A stretch of 64,000 bases of DNA, from the NCBI RefSeq assembly GCF_024756255.1, contig NZ_JANUHB010000005.1, forward strand, positions 62,001 to 126,000, in the 5' to 3' direction. Below, one piece after another: positions 51,377-62,369 of the stretch. Made by a program: the position numbers and the translations under genes. The notes under the pieces are model-generated. The model had not been told where the DNA came from. It saw only the letters and a list, made by a program, of their open reading frames with translations, and ran no database searches. Numbering within the stretch: the first letter of the stretch is position 1; the number at the start of each line of letters is the position of its first letter. The stretch is from Massilia agilis. Lineage in GTDB: Bacteria > Pseudomonadota > Gammaproteobacteria > Burkholderiales > Burkholderiaceae_D.

Positions 51377-51410
51377 ATTGAATTCCAAGCAGTGCCCTGG
51401 AGAGACCAAG

Positions 51411-52895
<1,485 letters not shown>

Positions 52896-52897
52896 TC

Positions 52898-52971
52898 GTA
52901 GGGTGGGCTCTCGAGCCCACGCGGTGATACGCGTCGCGTGATTGCGGCGTGGGCTCGAGAGCCCACCCTAC
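52898..52971. repeat. Family A palindromic repeat, inverted pair, GGGCTC subtype (A7)
   Basis: GTAGGGTGGGCTCTCGAGCC-CACGC and inverse GCGTGGGCTCGAGAGCCC-ACCCTAC, about 20 bp between units, 2 bp after the glpK stop. The last bases contain the TAG stop of the convergent DUF2501 gene. Confidence 0.85.
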
Positions 52972-53387
52972 AGGAACGACCTGGCTTGCTTGAGCACCGT
53001 ATCGCACACCTGCTTCGTCACCTGCTCCTTGATCCCGCCCGTGCTGCCCAGGTCCACCTGCTTGCCATTGCTGCCGTGGAGTACCCCTTTCAGCCCGTCG
53101 GTAAAGCCGGGATCCTGTGATTTGGTCCCGCCCGGCAGCTTGCCCATCAGCTTGTCCTGCACCGAGTTCACGTCCCCGCCACCGAGGTAGTTGTTGGTGA
53201 CGCAGAACTGCAGCAGTCCGGCCACATTGCCCAGGCTGCCGGAACTCATCGACTGGCCCGGCAGCGCTCCAGCCAGGCCCTGCAGGTCCTTGCCGCCTTT
53301 GCCCATCAATCCTTCGAGCTGCGCGTGCGCGCTTGCCAGCGGCAGGGCCAGCAGCAGCGCCGCAATGCGATAGAGCGTCGTCTTCAT
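52968..53387 (-). CDS. DUF2501 family secreted protein
   Basis: Predicted 139 aa secreted protein: signal peptide (TTLYRIAALLLALPLASAHA), a Gly/Leu-rich repeat-like part (LMGKGGKDLQGLAGALPGQ), two cysteines (FCVTNNYLGG and VCDTVLKQA) and the C-terminal KQVDLGSTGGIKEQVTKQVCD typical of DUF2501 (YjjA-like). Function unknown. ATG at 53387 preceded by GGGAGGCACG. Its stop codon lies within the A7 palindrome, which is therefore shared with the convergent glpK end. Confidence 0.85.
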   Translation of the reverse strand: MKTTLYRIAALLLALPLASAHAQLEGLMGKGGKDLQGLAGALPGQSMSSGSLGNVAGLLQFCVTNNYLGGGDVNSVQDKLMGKLPGGTKSQDPGFTDGLKGVLHGSNGKQVDLGSTGGIKEQVTKQVCDTVLKQARSFL

Positions 53388-53530
53388 CGTGCCTCCCGCG
53401 GTTCGTGCCCCGATCCTCCGCGCCAGTCCATGACATTGCAATTGGCCCTTGGTCCAAGGCGCCTACCGTGCGTTCCGGACAGTGCCGATCATGCACAATC
53501 GCCGGGAATGGTCTTGCGGCGGGAGGCGTC

Positions 53531-54037
53531 TTGAAGTTCCTGATTCGTTTTTTCTCGACGGTGCATGCCCTGATCGCCGTGCTGTTCACCGCGATCTCGG
53601 TGCTGTTCATCGTCGTGGCTGCGCGCGTGGGCTGGAATGCGGTGGGCCAGGACGCGCTGGAAAGCGCCAACCAGGCGATCGAGGCGATCGGCCTCCTGGC
53701 CATTGCCGTCGTGTCGCTGCAGATCGCGCAGACCATCACCGAGGAAGAGGTGATCCGCGACGCCCACATCAGCGCGCCCACCCGCGTGCGGCGCTACCTG
53801 TCGCGTTTTCTGGTCGTGGTGGTGGTGGCGCTGGCGATCGAAGGGCTGGTCGGCACCTTCAAGTCGCTGCACGAAGCGCCCGAGACCTTGCCCAACGCCG
53901 CCGCCGTGCTGGTTGCCGCCGCGGTGCTGCTGGCCGCCTGGGGCGTGTTCATCCGCTGTAACAAGGCGGCCGAGGAACTTGAGCCGGAAGCGATGGAAGA
54001 GGCCAAGAAGGAAGACGTGAAGCTGGAGGGCAGCTAA
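53531..54037 (+). CDS. Integral membrane protein of unknown function
   Basis: Protein of 168 aa with four predicted transmembrane helices (about residues 10-32, 50-68, 95-115, 128-145) and a hydrophilic acidic C-terminus (EEAKKEDVKLEG). The start is probably the TTG at 53531 (read as MKFLIRFFSTVHALIAV), with GGGAGG four bases upstream; no ATG preserves the first helix. Charged segment ITEEEVIRDAHISAPTRVRRY lies between helices 2 and 3. No family recognised. Confidence 0.72.
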   Translation: MKFLIRFFSTVHALIAVLFTAISVLFIVVAARVGWNAVGQDALESANQAIEAIGLLAIAVVSLQIAQTITEEEVIRDAHISAPTRVRRYLSRFLVVVVVALAIEGLVGTFKSLHEAPETLPNAAAVLVAAAVLLAAWGVFIRCNKAAEELEPEAMEEAKKEDVKLEGS

Positions 54038-54160
54038 ACAATAGACTTTGCAGGGATTGCCGCGTACACTCGCCTTGTCAAATGCCTAACAAAGGCAGCG
54101 ATGGCATCAAGGTTCCACAGAGAGCTCATTCTTACCCACAACATGGAGAGAGACTGCGAG

Positions 54161-54502
54161 ATGAACTTCACCCAAGCCGTTCAAACCTGCTTTTCCAAAT
54201 ACGCCGATTTCAACGGGACCGCATCGCGCCCCGAGTTCTGGTGGTTCTTCTTGTTCTGCTGGGTTGCTTCCATGCTGATTAACTTCTTCGGCGGCAATTT
54301 CGCATCGTCCATTTTCTCGCTGGCGACGCTGGTGCCCAGCCTGGCCGTCGGCGCGCGCCGCCTGCATGACACCGACCGCAGCGGCTGGCTGCAGCTGCTC
54401 TGGTTCGTTCCGCTGATCGGCTGGATCCTGCTGATCGTGTGGCTGGCGCAGGAAGGCAAGGCCAACCGCTACGGCGCCGCCACCGAAGCAGTGCCGACCT
54501 GA
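54161..54502 (+). CDS. DUF805 family membrane protein
   Basis: Protein of 113 aa: MNFTQAVQTCFSKYADFNGTASRPEFWWFFLFCW, then three or four helices and the family signature ARRLHDTDRSGWLQLLWFVPLIGWILLIVWL. DUF805 members (YhaH/YhaI-like) are widespread and uncharacterised. The ATG at 54161 is chosen from the family start; one at 54143 would add six residues. Followed by the single A8 hairpin. Confidence 0.9.
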   Translation: MNFTQAVQTCFSKYADFNGTASRPEFWWFFLFCWVASMLINFFGGNFASSIFSLATLVPSLAVGARRLHDTDRSGWLQLLWFVPLIGWILLIVWLAQEGKANRYGAATEAVPT

Positions 54503-54520
54503 TTGGAGCCGCCGGTTCGC

Positions 54521-54550
54521 GTAGGGTGGGCAGATCCTGCCCACGCGTTC
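54521..54550. repeat. Family A palindrome, single unit (A8)
   Basis: GTAGGGTGGGCAGATCCTGC-CCACGCGTTC, one hairpin unit without an inverted partner, between the convergent ends of the DUF805 gene and the AAA ATPase gene. Confidence 0.85.
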
Positions 54551-54575
54551 CACCAGCGGCAATCCAGCCGATGCG

Positions 54576-55526
54576 CTAAAACCCGATCCGCGACCGCCCC
54601 GGCGTCCCCTTGATCCGCACATCCTCCAGCGCCAGCCGGGTGCGCCCGTCCGCAACCGCGTAGCCGAGCGCATCGATCAGCGTCTTGCGCAAGTCGCGCG
54701 GCGACACCGGCGCCAGCTTGTCCAGCACCGCGCCAGCCAGCTGGTCGTCGAAACCCTGCAGATTCAGCTCCCCCAGCAGCGCGCGGTACATGCGCTGCGC
54801 GATCGACGCCGCCTGCTCGGGCGTGGGCGCCGGCACTTCGTACACCGCCATCCGGTTCAGCAGCGGCTTGGGAATGCCCTCGGTACTGTTGGCCGTCAGC
54901 ACCCAGAAGATCTGGCTGGCGTCGATGTCCACGTCGATGAACTCGTCGCGGAACGCGGCCGCCGTCTCGGGCTCCAGTAGCTGGTAGAGCGCGGCCAGCG
55001 GATCGGACTGCGACGAGCCGCTCGCCTTTTCCACCTCATCCAGCACCACCACCGGGTTGGCGAACTGGCCGCGCACCAGCCGCTCGGCCACCTTGCCGCA
55101 CTTGGCGCCGCGCCAGCTGGCCGAGCTGCCGGTGATGACAAAGCCGGCCGACAGGGTGTTCATGCTGATCAGTTCGCAATCGGTCTGCATCACCCGCGCC
55201 AGCCGCTTGGCGAAATGCGTCTTGCCCACGCCCGGCCCGCCCAGCAGCAAGACCGGCATCACGTTAAAGCCCTTGTCGCCGGCGTGCGCCAGGCGCAGGT
55301 AGCGCGCCAGGTCGTCCAGCACCTCGTCGAAGTTGGGGCATTCGTCAAACAGGGGATCGAGCGCGTCGCTCGAGGCGGGAATGGTGACGAAGCGCTCGGC
55401 ACCGGTGTCGAGCATGCGCTCGTAGAAGGCTTCGAGCTCGGGCGAGCGGCCGCGGTTGCGGTCGAGCGCGCCCTGGACTTCGTTCAGGTCGTACACTGCG
55501 CGGGTCCGGGCCAGGGTAATGCTCAC
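54576..55526 (-). CDS. AAA family ATPase (Lon-like ATPase module without protease domain)
   Basis: Protein of 316 aa: an N-terminal helical segment, Walker A GGPGVGKTHFAKRLAR near residue 112, SAGFVITGSSASWRGAKCGKV, Walker B NPVVVLDEVEKAS, sensor 1 WVLTANSTEGIPKPLLNRM and sensor 2-like SPRDLRKTLIDALG. Similar in layout to the Lon ATPase domain but lacking a peptidase domain. Start taken as the GTG at 55526 (MSITLARTRAVYDL) because AAGGAG lies seven bases upstream. Substrate unknown; chaperone-like remodelling is an inference. Confidence 0.85.
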   Translation of the reverse strand: MSITLARTRAVYDLNEVQGALDRNRGRSPELEAFYERMLDTGAERFVTIPASSDALDPLFDECPNFDEVLDDLARYLRLAHAGDKGFNVMPVLLLGGPGVGKTHFAKRLARVMQTDCELISMNTLSAGFVITGSSASWRGAKCGKVAERLVRGQFANPVVVLDEVEKASGSSQSDPLAALYQLLEPETAAAFRDEFIDVDIDASQIFWVLTANSTEGIPKPLLNRMAVYEVPAPTPEQAASIAQRMYRALLGELNLQGFDDQLAGAVLDKLAPVSPRDLRKTLIDALGYAVADGRTRLALEDVRIKGTPGRSRIGF

Positions 55527-56014
55527 GACAATCTCCTTCACGGCAGCTTGCACCTGCCGCCAGCGGCTCACTTGCGAACCGGGCTGCCCGCTACCGCCAG
55601 CGAGCCGAGGGGCGGTGGCGGGTCATCGCCTCGGCTTTATCGTAACCCCGAGCGCATCAATCTGCAATTTCCGCCCAACAGTGTCGCGTTGCGCACACCA
55701 GGGCTACTTACGGTTTTTTTCAACATGAGAATCATCGTAAAACCCATGTGTAAAGGTGAAGTAGCACTTTCAGTGTGTTTTCTATCCTATTGATTTTGTT
55801 CATGTTTTTTCTGAGGATCAAGGTCGCGAAAGTGCGCTAAGTCCTTGACTTCATTGAAAAAAATCGTGTTTCGCACGCGTGAATTCGCTTGACCAGTAGA
55901 AACGCTTCCTCTAAAGTGGGAAAAGGTGTGAAAAAGTGTAGTTTTGTGGGGGAAATCGAAGGCCCCGGCAAACCAAAACAACTAAACTGATAACTCTCCC
56001 AAACCAGGTACAAC
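55527..56014. other. AT-rich noncoding region upstream of mraZ
   Basis: About 490 bp without a convincing gene, clearly AT-richer than the coding flanks. The right half holds the mraZ promoter and four regularly spaced MraZ-type boxes (55889-55950). The left half contains the divergent leader of the AAA gene. No known RNA motif was recognised. Confidence 0.7.
55889..55950 (+). promoter_or_regulatory. mraZ promoter and MraZ operator boxes
   Basis: -35 TTGACC (55889-55894), 17-bp spacer, -10 TAAAGT (55912-55917). Overlapping and downstream are four direct repeats with an exact 10-bp period: GTGGG at 55916, GTGTG at 55926, GTGTA at 55936 and GTGGG at 55946, each followed by five bases, mostly A/T rich. 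MraZ binds tandem TGGG-type repeats at such spacing, so this is the likely autoregulatory site. Confidence 0.82.
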
Positions 56015-56443
56015 GTGTTCCAAGGCGCGTCAGCGATCAATCTCGATGCGAAAGGCAGGATGACAATCCCTGCCAAGCATCGTGACGCCCTCGTACAACA
56101 GTGCGAAGGCAAGCTCACGCTCACCAAACACCCGCACGGCTGCCTGCTGTTCTTCCCCCGTCCCGTCTGGGAAAAACACCGCGAACAAATCGCCGCCTGG
56201 CCGATGTCCGCCCGCGCGTGGCAGCGCATTTTCCTTGGTAACGCTTGCGATGTCGAGATCGACAGCGCCGGCCGCGTCCTGATTTCTCCGGAACTGCGCG
56301 CCGCCGTCGGACTCGAAAAAGAAGTGATGATGCTCGGCATGGGCACCCACTTCGAAATCTGGGATGCCGCCAAACTGGCCGAGGACGAGGCCGAGGCGGT
56401 TGCGGGCGGCATGCCCGAGGCACTTTCCAACTTCAGTTTCTAA
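56015..56443 (+). CDS. mraZ: MraZ, transcriptional regulator of the dcw cluster
   Basis: DNA-binding protein of 142 aa with two AbrB-like repeats, each with the DxxGR signature: [15 protein letters not shown] and [15 protein letters not shown]. Starts with GTG at 56015 (read [11 protein letters not shown]). MraZ represses its own dcw operon via upstream repeats, and these are seen in the region before it. The gene is the first of a tight mraZ-rsmH-ftsL-ftsI-murE-murF-mraY-murD cluster. Confidence 0.96.
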   Translation: MFQGASAINLDAKGRMTIPAKHRDALVQQCEGKLTLTKHPHGCLLFFPRPVWEKHREQIAAWPMSARAWQRIFLGNACDVEIDSAGRVLISPELRAAVGLEKEVMMLGMGTHFEIWDAAKLAEDEAEAVAGGMPEALSNFSF

Positions 56444-56454
56444 GGGGCGCCGCG

Positions 56455-57411
56455 ATGATTTCCACGACGGTGCCCGTATTGCAGCATCGCACGGTGCTGC
56501 TGGATGAGGCGGTGGACGCCCTCGCCATCGACGGCGCGCGCGCCAACGGTACTTATATAGATGGCACGTTCGGACGGGGTGGCCACAGCCGCCTGATCCT
56601 GTCGCGCCTGGGAAGCAGCGGCCGCCTGGTCGCGTTCGACAAGGACCCAGAGGCAATTGCTACGGCTGCGCAGATCATTGACGCGCGCTTTGCGATTGTC
56701 CATGACAGCTTTGCCACGATGCGCGCCGCCCTTGCCGGGCGCGGCATTGGCCAGGTGGACGGCATCTTGCTCGACCTGGGCATCTCGTCGCCGCAGGTGG
56801 ATGATGCGGCGCGCGGCTTCAGCTTCCGTCAGGATGGTCCGCTCGACATGCGGATGGATACCACGCGCGGCGTTTCCGCGGCCGAATGGCTGGCCACCGT
56901 GCCCGAACAACAATTGGAAAAGGTGATACGCGATTATGGGGAAGAACGGTTTGCTTTTCAGATTGCAAAGGCGATTGTTGCTCGCCGGGCAATCGAACCA
57001 ATTTCAGGCACACGGCAGCTTGCCGGTATCGTGGCAGACGCGGTCAAGACTCGGGAAAAGGGCAAGGATCCGGCCACCCGTACCTTTCAGGCTATCCGGA
57101 TTTTCGTCAATCAGGAGCTTGAGGACCTCGAAGCAGGCTTGACGGCGGCATTCGAGATGCTCGCCCCCGGCGCGCGGCTGGCCGTGATCAGCTTCCATTC
57201 GCTGGAAGACCGCATGGTCAAGCAGTTCCTGGCCAGTAAGGCCAAGGTGGAGCAGCCCGACCGCCGCCTGCCGATCAAGGCCGCCGACCTGCCGCAGCCG
57301 CAGATGAAGCTCATCGCCAAACTCAAGCCGTCCGCCGACGAAGTGGCCGCCAACCCGCGCGCCCGCTCGGCGGTGCTGCGCGTGGCCGAACGGATTGGAG
57401 GGGCAGCGTGA
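56455..57411 (+). CDS. rsmH: 16S rRNA (cytosine(1402)-N(4))-methyltransferase
   Basis: SAM methyltransferase of 318 aa modifying C1402 of 16S rRNA. Signatures: [58 protein letters not shown] and the C-terminal [14 protein letters not shown]. Starts at the ATG at 56455, 11 bp after mraZ. A segment around 56930-57070 is noticeably less GC-rich (about 52% in 56941-57000) than the rest, though the encoded protein stays normal. The stop overlaps ftsL (GTGA). Confidence 0.96.
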   Translation: MISTTVPVLQHRTVLLDEAVDALAIDGARANGTYIDGTFGRGGHSRLILSRLGSSGRLVAFDKDPEAIATAAQIIDARFAIVHDSFATMRAALAGRGIGQVDGILLDLGISSPQVDDAARGFSFRQDGPLDMRMDTTRGVSAAEWLATVPEQQLEKVIRDYGEERFAFQIAKAIVARRAIEPISGTRQLAGIVADAVKTREKGKDPATRTFQAIRIFVNQELEDLEAGLTAAFEMLAPGARLAVISFHSLEDRMVKQFLASKAKVEQPDRRLPIKAADLPQPQMKLIAKLKPSADEVAANPRARSAVLRVAERIGGAA

Positions 57412-57680
57412 ACGGCAAGGTCAACATCGTGCTCTCGACCCTGGTGGTGGGCTGCGCGCTGTCGGTCGTGAACGCGCGCTACCAGGCGCGCCACCTGTTC
57501 ATCGAGCTCGAACGGTTGCAGCAGCAGGCGCGCCAGCTGGACATCGACTGGGCGCAGCTGCAGTTGGACCAGTCGGCGCTGGGCAAAAACGAGCGCATCG
57601 AGCAGATCGCGCGCTCGGAGCTGAACATGACCCCGCTGACCCCGGCGCGCACGCAGTACCTGACGGAAGGGGACAAATGA
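57408..57680 (+). CDS. ftsL: Cell division protein FtsL
   Basis: Bitopic division protein of 90 aa that forms the FtsQLB complex. N-terminal helix ([17 protein letters not shown], about 5-22) then a leucine-zipper-like periplasmic coiled coil ([26 protein letters not shown]) and [15 protein letters not shown] start at 57408 overlapping rsmH. The ftsI ATG overlaps its stop. Confidence 0.93.
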   Translation: MNGKVNIVLSTLVVGCALSVVNARYQARHLFIELERLQQQARQLDIDWAQLQLDQSALGKNERIEQIARSELNMTPLTPARTQYLTEGDK

Positions 57681-59452
57681 GGCGCAGCGCGAACACCGGC
57701 AGCGCGCGGGTTGCCGCATCCAAGGGCGTCGCCTTCTCGACCAGCCCGGTGCTGGCGGTGCGCGTGCCGGACTGGCGCTCGCGCCTGGTGCTGTTCATCC
57801 TGTTCGCGGCCTTCCTTGCGCTGGGCGCGCGCGCACTGTGGCTGCAAGCCATGTCCACCAAATTCCTGCAGAAGCAGGGCGCCAGCCGCTACGAGCGCAC
57901 GCTCGAACTGCCGGCGATCCGCGGCAAGATCTTCGACCGCAATGGCCAGGTGCTGGGCTCGTCGCTGCCGGTCAAGGCGGTGTGGGCGATCCCCGAGGAC
58001 GTGCTGGCCGCGCCACCCGAAAAGCTGCGCGAGCTGGCGCGCCTGCTCGAGATGACCGAGCCTGAGTTGCGCAAGAAGCTCGATTCGGACCGCACCTTCG
58101 TGTACCTGAAGCGCCAGGTCGAGATGGACGTGGTCGAAAAGATCGAGAAGCTCAAGATCGACGGCATCGACACCCGCAAGGAATACAAGCGCTTCTACCC
58201 GCAGGGCGAGGTGATGGCGCACCTGGTGGGCTTCACCAACGTCGAGGACGTGGGCCAGGAAGCATTCGAGCTGTCGCAGCAGAAGACGCTGGTGGGCATG
58301 ACCGGCAGCCGCCGCGTGATCAAGGACCGCCTCGGCCACATCGTCGAGGACGTGGGCATGTCGCGCGAGCCGCACGACGGCAAGGACCTCACGCTGTCGG
58401 TGGATAGCAAGCTGCAGTACATCGCCTTCACCAGCATCAAGAACGCGGTGGACAAATTCCACGCCAAGGCCGGCGCGGCGGTGGTGCTCGACGTGCACAC
58501 CGGCGAAGTGCTGGCGCTGGCCAACTGGCCGAGCTACAACCCCAACGACCGCCGCAACCTGACCGGCGAGCAGCTGCGCAACCGCGTCATCACCGACACC
58601 TTCGAGCCCGGCTCCACGCTCAAGCCGTTCACCGTGGCGCTGGCGCTGGACAAGGGCCGCGTCACGCCGGACACGCTGTTCGACACCGGCAACGGCCGCA
58701 TGCAGATCGGGCCAAACACCGTGCGCGACACGCACCCGCACGGCATCATCAACGTCAGCCAGATCATCCAGAAGTCGTCCAATATCGGCGTGTCCAAGAT
58801 TGCGCTGGCGACGCCGCCGCAAGAGATGTGGGAACTGTTCACCAAGCTTGGCTTCGGCCAGGCGCCGCGTTTCGGCTTCCCCGGCGCGGTGGCCGGCCGC
58901 GTGCGTCCCTACAAATCGTGGCGCCCGATCGAGCAGGCCAACATGGCTTTCGGCCAGGGCATCTCGGTGTCGCTGCTGCAGCTGGCGCGCTCGTACATGA
59001 TCTTTGCGCGCAACGGCGACATCATTCCGCTGTCGTTCCAGAAGGTGACCGAGCCGCCGGTCGGCCAGCAAGTCATTTCGGCCAAGACCGCGGCGCAGAT
59101 GCGCACCATGCTCGAGACGGTGGTGCAGCCGGGCGGCACCGCGGTGCAGGCGCAGGTGCCGGGCTATCGCGTGGGCGGCAAGACCGGCACCGCGCAAAAG
59201 GTGGTGGACGGGCGCTACTCGCAGACCCGTTACGACGGCGTGTTCGCCGGCATCGCCCCCTTGTCGAACCCGCGCTTCGTCATCGCCGTGATGATCAGCG
59301 ACCCGGCGGGCGCGATCCACACCGGCGGCGGCGTGGCCGCGCCGACCTTCGCCGCGCTGGCCGCCAACGCGCTGCGCGCCGAGAACGTGGCGCCCGATTC
59401 GAGCGTGACCGACATCATCATCCCCGAACACCCCCTCGAGGAGGAAAACTGA
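57677..59452 (+). CDS. ftsI: FtsI (PBP3), septal peptidoglycan transpeptidase
   Basis: Class B penicillin-binding protein of 591 aa for septal cross-linking. N-terminal transmembrane helix (LVLFILFAAFLALGARALWL), pedestal domain (about 70-250), then transpeptidase motifs STLK at S313-K316, SSN at 367-369 and KTG at 502-504. Starts at the ATG at 57677 within the ftsL stop; the murE ATG overlaps its TGA by one base. Confidence 0.97.
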   Translation: MRRSANTGSARVAASKGVAFSTSPVLAVRVPDWRSRLVLFILFAAFLALGARALWLQAMSTKFLQKQGASRYERTLELPAIRGKIFDRNGQVLGSSLPVKAVWAIPEDVLAAPPEKLRELARLLEMTEPELRKKLDSDRTFVYLKRQVEMDVVEKIEKLKIDGIDTRKEYKRFYPQGEVMAHLVGFTNVEDVGQEAFELSQQKTLVGMTGSRRVIKDRLGHIVEDVGMSREPHDGKDLTLSVDSKLQYIAFTSIKNAVDKFHAKAGAAVVLDVHTGEVLALANWPSYNPNDRRNLTGEQLRNRVITDTFEPGSTLKPFTVALALDKGRVTPDTLFDTGNGRMQIGPNTVRDTHPHGIINVSQIIQKSSNIGVSKIALATPPQEMWELFTKLGFGQAPRFGFPGAVAGRVRPYKSWRPIEQANMAFGQGISVSLLQLARSYMIFARNGDIIPLSFQKVTEPPVGQQVISAKTAAQMRTMLETVVQPGGTAVQAQVPGYRVGGKTGTAQKVVDGRYSQTRYDGVFAGIAPLSNPRFVIAVMISDPAGAIHTGGGVAAPTFAALAANALRAENVAPDSSVTDIIIPEHPLEEEN

Positions 59453-60987
59453 TGGGCGCCAGCCTTACCGACATCTGCCAGTGGATCCGCACCGTCGCGC
59501 CGCAGGGCCGGCTGGTGTCCGATTCGCGGCGCGTCGCCAGCGGCGACGTCTTCTTCGCCTGGCCGGGCGAAGCCGGCGATGGCCGCCAATACATCGCGCA
59601 GGCGGTGGAAAACGGCGCCGCCGCCATCGTGTTCGAGGAGCGCGGCTTTGCCTGGGACGACGCGCTGGTCGTGCCGCACCTGGCGGTGGCCGACCTGAAG
59701 AACAATGCAGGGCCGATCGCGCACGCCTGCCTGGACCATCCGGACGCGGGCATGTTCACCGTGGGCGTGACCGGCACCAACGGCAAGACCTCGTGCGCGG
59801 TCTGGCTCGGCCAGGCCTTCGCGCGCCTGGGCGAGACCGCATCGGTGATCGGCACGCTGGGCGTGGGCATGTTCAAGGGACGTGCCGAGCCGCAGTTCGA
59901 CCCGACCGGCTTCACCACGCCCGACCCGGTACTGTTGGCCCGCAAGCTGGCCGAGGTGCGCGATGCGGGCGCCACCGTGCTGGCGATCGAGGTATCCTCC
60001 ATCGGTTTGGACCAGCAGCGCGCGGCGGGCATGCATTTCGACGTGGCGATTTTTACCAATCTCACCCGCGACCACCTCGACTACCACGGCGACATGGAAA
60101 GCTATGAAGCGGCCAAGCTCAAGCTGTTCGAGTGGCCGGGCTTGAAGGCGGCCGTGGTCAACCTGGACGACCCGGCCGGCCAGCGCATCGTGGCGCACCT
60201 GCGCGAGCACTTCGCGCAGCTGCCGGTCACCGGCTACACCCTGCGTGGCGAGGCGGACCAGCCGGCCATCGAGGGCGTGTCGATCCTGCGCGCATCGAAC
60301 CTGAAGAGCCGCAACGCCGGCACCGAATTCCATCTCGATTCGCCATTCGGCGGCGCCAACGTCAAGACCCAGCTGGTGGGCCACTTCAACGTCAGCAATG
60401 CGCTGGCCGTGATGGGCGCACTGCTGGCCAAAGGCAAGCCGCTCAAGGCAGCGGTGGACGCGATCGAGTCGCTGGTGCCGGCCCCGGGCCGCATGCAGCA
60501 GGTGGGCGGGCAGGATGCGCCGATGATCGTGATCGACTACGCGCACACGCCCGACGCGCTGGAAAAGACGCTGGAGGCGCTGCGCCAGGTGGCGATCGAG
60601 CGCGGCGGCCAGCTGTGGTGCGTGTTCGGCTGCGGCGGCGACCGCGACCCGGGCAAGCGCCCGCAGATGGGCGCGATCGCCCAAAGCGCGGACCACGTGC
60701 TGGTCACCAGCGACAACCCGCGCAGCGAGGAGCCGGGCGCGATCATCGCGCAAATCGTGGCGGGCATGGACCCGGACCACCCGAGCTCGCGTTACCAGGC
60801 CATCGAGGACCGCGCCGCCGCGATCCTGCTGGCCGTGAAGCAGGCCGGCAAGCAGGACGTGATCCTGGTGGCCGGCAAGGGCCATGAGCCCTACCAGGAA
60901 ATCAAGGGCCGGAAGATGCCGTTTTCCGACGCCGAACACGCCGTGCTGGCCCTGACCGCACGCGTTACGATGTTAAGGACCAATTGA
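59452..60987 (+). CDS. murE: UDP-N-acetylmuramoyl-tripeptide ligase MurE (meso-DAP adding)
   Basis: Mur ligase of 511 aa adding diaminopimelate to UDP-MurNAc-L-Ala-D-Glu. ATP site GVTGTNGKTSCAVWLG, carbamylated-Lys region DYHGDMESYEAAKLKLF, VIDYAHTPDALEKTL, and the specificity motif SDNPRSEEP. The DNPR quartet indicates meso-DAP as substrate, as in other Gram-negatives. Starts with ATG at 59452; murF follows 1 bp after the stop. Confidence 0.97.
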   Translation: MGASLTDICQWIRTVAPQGRLVSDSRRVASGDVFFAWPGEAGDGRQYIAQAVENGAAAIVFEERGFAWDDALVVPHLAVADLKNNAGPIAHACLDHPDAGMFTVGVTGTNGKTSCAVWLGQAFARLGETASVIGTLGVGMFKGRAEPQFDPTGFTTPDPVLLARKLAEVRDAGATVLAIEVSSIGLDQQRAAGMHFDVAIFTNLTRDHLDYHGDMESYEAAKLKLFEWPGLKAAVVNLDDPAGQRIVAHLREHFAQLPVTGYTLRGEADQPAIEGVSILRASNLKSRNAGTEFHLDSPFGGANVKTQLVGHFNVSNALAVMGALLAKGKPLKAAVDAIESLVPAPGRMQQVGGQDAPMIVIDYAHTPDALEKTLEALRQVAIERGGQLWCVFGCGGDRDPGKRPQMGAIAQSADHVLVTSDNPRSEEPGAIIAQIVAGMDPDHPSSRYQAIEDRAAAILLAVKQAGKQDVILVAGKGHEPYQEIKGRKMPFSDAEHAVLALTARVTMLRTN

Positions 60988-60988
60988 T

Positions 60989-62368
60989 ATGCGCGGATCG
61001 CTGGCACTCATGATTCCGTCCCTCGCAGGGGCGCGCATGACGCAGAACGCCTCGTTCGATGGCGTGTCGACCGACAGCCGCAATGTGCAGGCCGGGCAGC
61101 TGTTCGTCGCGCTGCGCGGCGAGAACTTCGACGGCCACGACTTCCTGGCCCAGGTGGCAGGCAAGGGCGTGGCGGCGGTCGTCGTCGAAAAACTGCCGGA
61201 TGGCTTCACGCTGCCGGCCATCGTGGTACCCAACACGCTCACCGCGCTGGGCCAGATCGCCAACTGGTGGCGCAGCCAATTCGACATCCCGGTCATCGGG
61301 GTCACCGGCAGCAACGGCAAGACCACGGTCAAGGAGATGATCGCCTCGATCCTCGCCGCCGCGTTCGGCGAAGAGCAGCGCCTGGCCACGCAGGGCAACC
61401 TGAACAACGAAATCGGCCTGCCGCTCACGCTCATGCGCCTGGACGCGATGCACCGCGCCGCCGTGGTCGAGATGGGCATGAACCACCCGGGCGAAATCGG
61501 CCGCCTGGCCGCCATCGCCGCGCCGACCATTGGCATGGTCAACAACGCGCAGCGTGAACACCAGGAGTTCATGCACACCGTGGAAGCGGTGGCGCGCGAG
61601 AACGGATCGGTGTTCCTGTCGCTGCCCAAGGACGGCGTGGCCGTATTCCCGGGCGACGATACCTACACCGGCTTGTGGCAGGAGCTGGCGCAAAGCCGCG
61701 GCGAGCGCCGCACGGTCACCTTTGGCCTGCTTGATGCGTGCGACGTGCACGCCACCTACAAACCCACCGGCTTCGGCAGCGAACTCACGGTCGGCATGAT
61801 CGACGCGCAGTTCACGGTCAAACTGGCGGCGGCGGGCGAGCACAACGTGCGCAACGCCCTGGCCGCGATCGCCTGCGCGTTTGCCGCCGGCGTCGAGCAG
61901 GACGCGATTGTGCGCGGACTGGAGAGCTTCGCCCCGGTCGGCGGGCGCCTGCAGCGCAAGCAGGCCGCGAACGGCGCGACCGTGATCGACGACAGCTACA
62001 ACGCCAACCCGGATTCGGTGCGCGCTGCGATCGACGTGCTCGCGCAGGCGTCTTCGCCACGCATCCTGGTGCTGGGCGACATGGGCGAAGTCGGCACGCA
62101 GGGACAGCAGTTTCACGAAGAGATCGGTGCTTACGCTAACAGCCGCGGCATCGACAATGTGCTCGTTACCGGGGAACTGACCCGCCACATGGTCGGCTCG
62201 GGCGCGCGGCACTTCGAGCAGTTCGACGAATTATTGGCAGCACTGGATACACAACTGGGCAGCGAATCAACCGCGACTGTGCTGGTGAAGGGCTCGCGCT
62301 TCATGAAGATGGAGCGCGTGGTCCAGCACCTCATCGGATCACAAAACACAGGGAAGGAAGCCCACTGA
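60989..62368 (+). CDS. murF: UDP-N-acetylmuramoyl-tripeptide-D-alanyl-D-alanine ligase MurF
   Basis: Mur ligase of 459 aa adding D-Ala-D-Ala to the pentapeptide precursor. ATP-binding [44 protein letters not shown], and [18 protein letters not shown] are all present and typical. The start at ATG 60989 gives a normal N-terminus ([11 protein letters not shown]); spacing to murE is 1 bp and to mraY 1 bp. Confidence 0.97.
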   Translation: MRGSLALMIPSLAGARMTQNASFDGVSTDSRNVQAGQLFVALRGENFDGHDFLAQVAGKGVAAVVVEKLPDGFTLPAIVVPNTLTALGQIANWWRSQFDIPVIGVTGSNGKTTVKEMIASILAAAFGEEQRLATQGNLNNEIGLPLTLMRLDAMHRAAVVEMGMNHPGEIGRLAAIAAPTIGMVNNAQREHQEFMHTVEAVARENGSVFLSLPKDGVAVFPGDDTYTGLWQELAQSRGERRTVTFGLLDACDVHATYKPTGFGSELTVGMIDAQFTVKLAAAGEHNVRNALAAIACAFAAGVEQDAIVRGLESFAPVGGRLQRKQAANGATVIDDSYNANPDSVRAAIDVLAQASSPRILVLGDMGEVGTQGQQFHEEIGAYANSRGIDNVLVTGELTRHMVGSGARHFEQFDELLAALDTQLGSESTATVLVKGSRFMKMERVVQHLIGSQNTGKEAH

Positions 62369-62369
62369 C

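Noticed and set aside
57479..59431. Open frame of about 650 codons on the minus strand over ftsL and ftsI
   Set aside because: Antisense to division genes with intact motifs; composition is non-protein-like.
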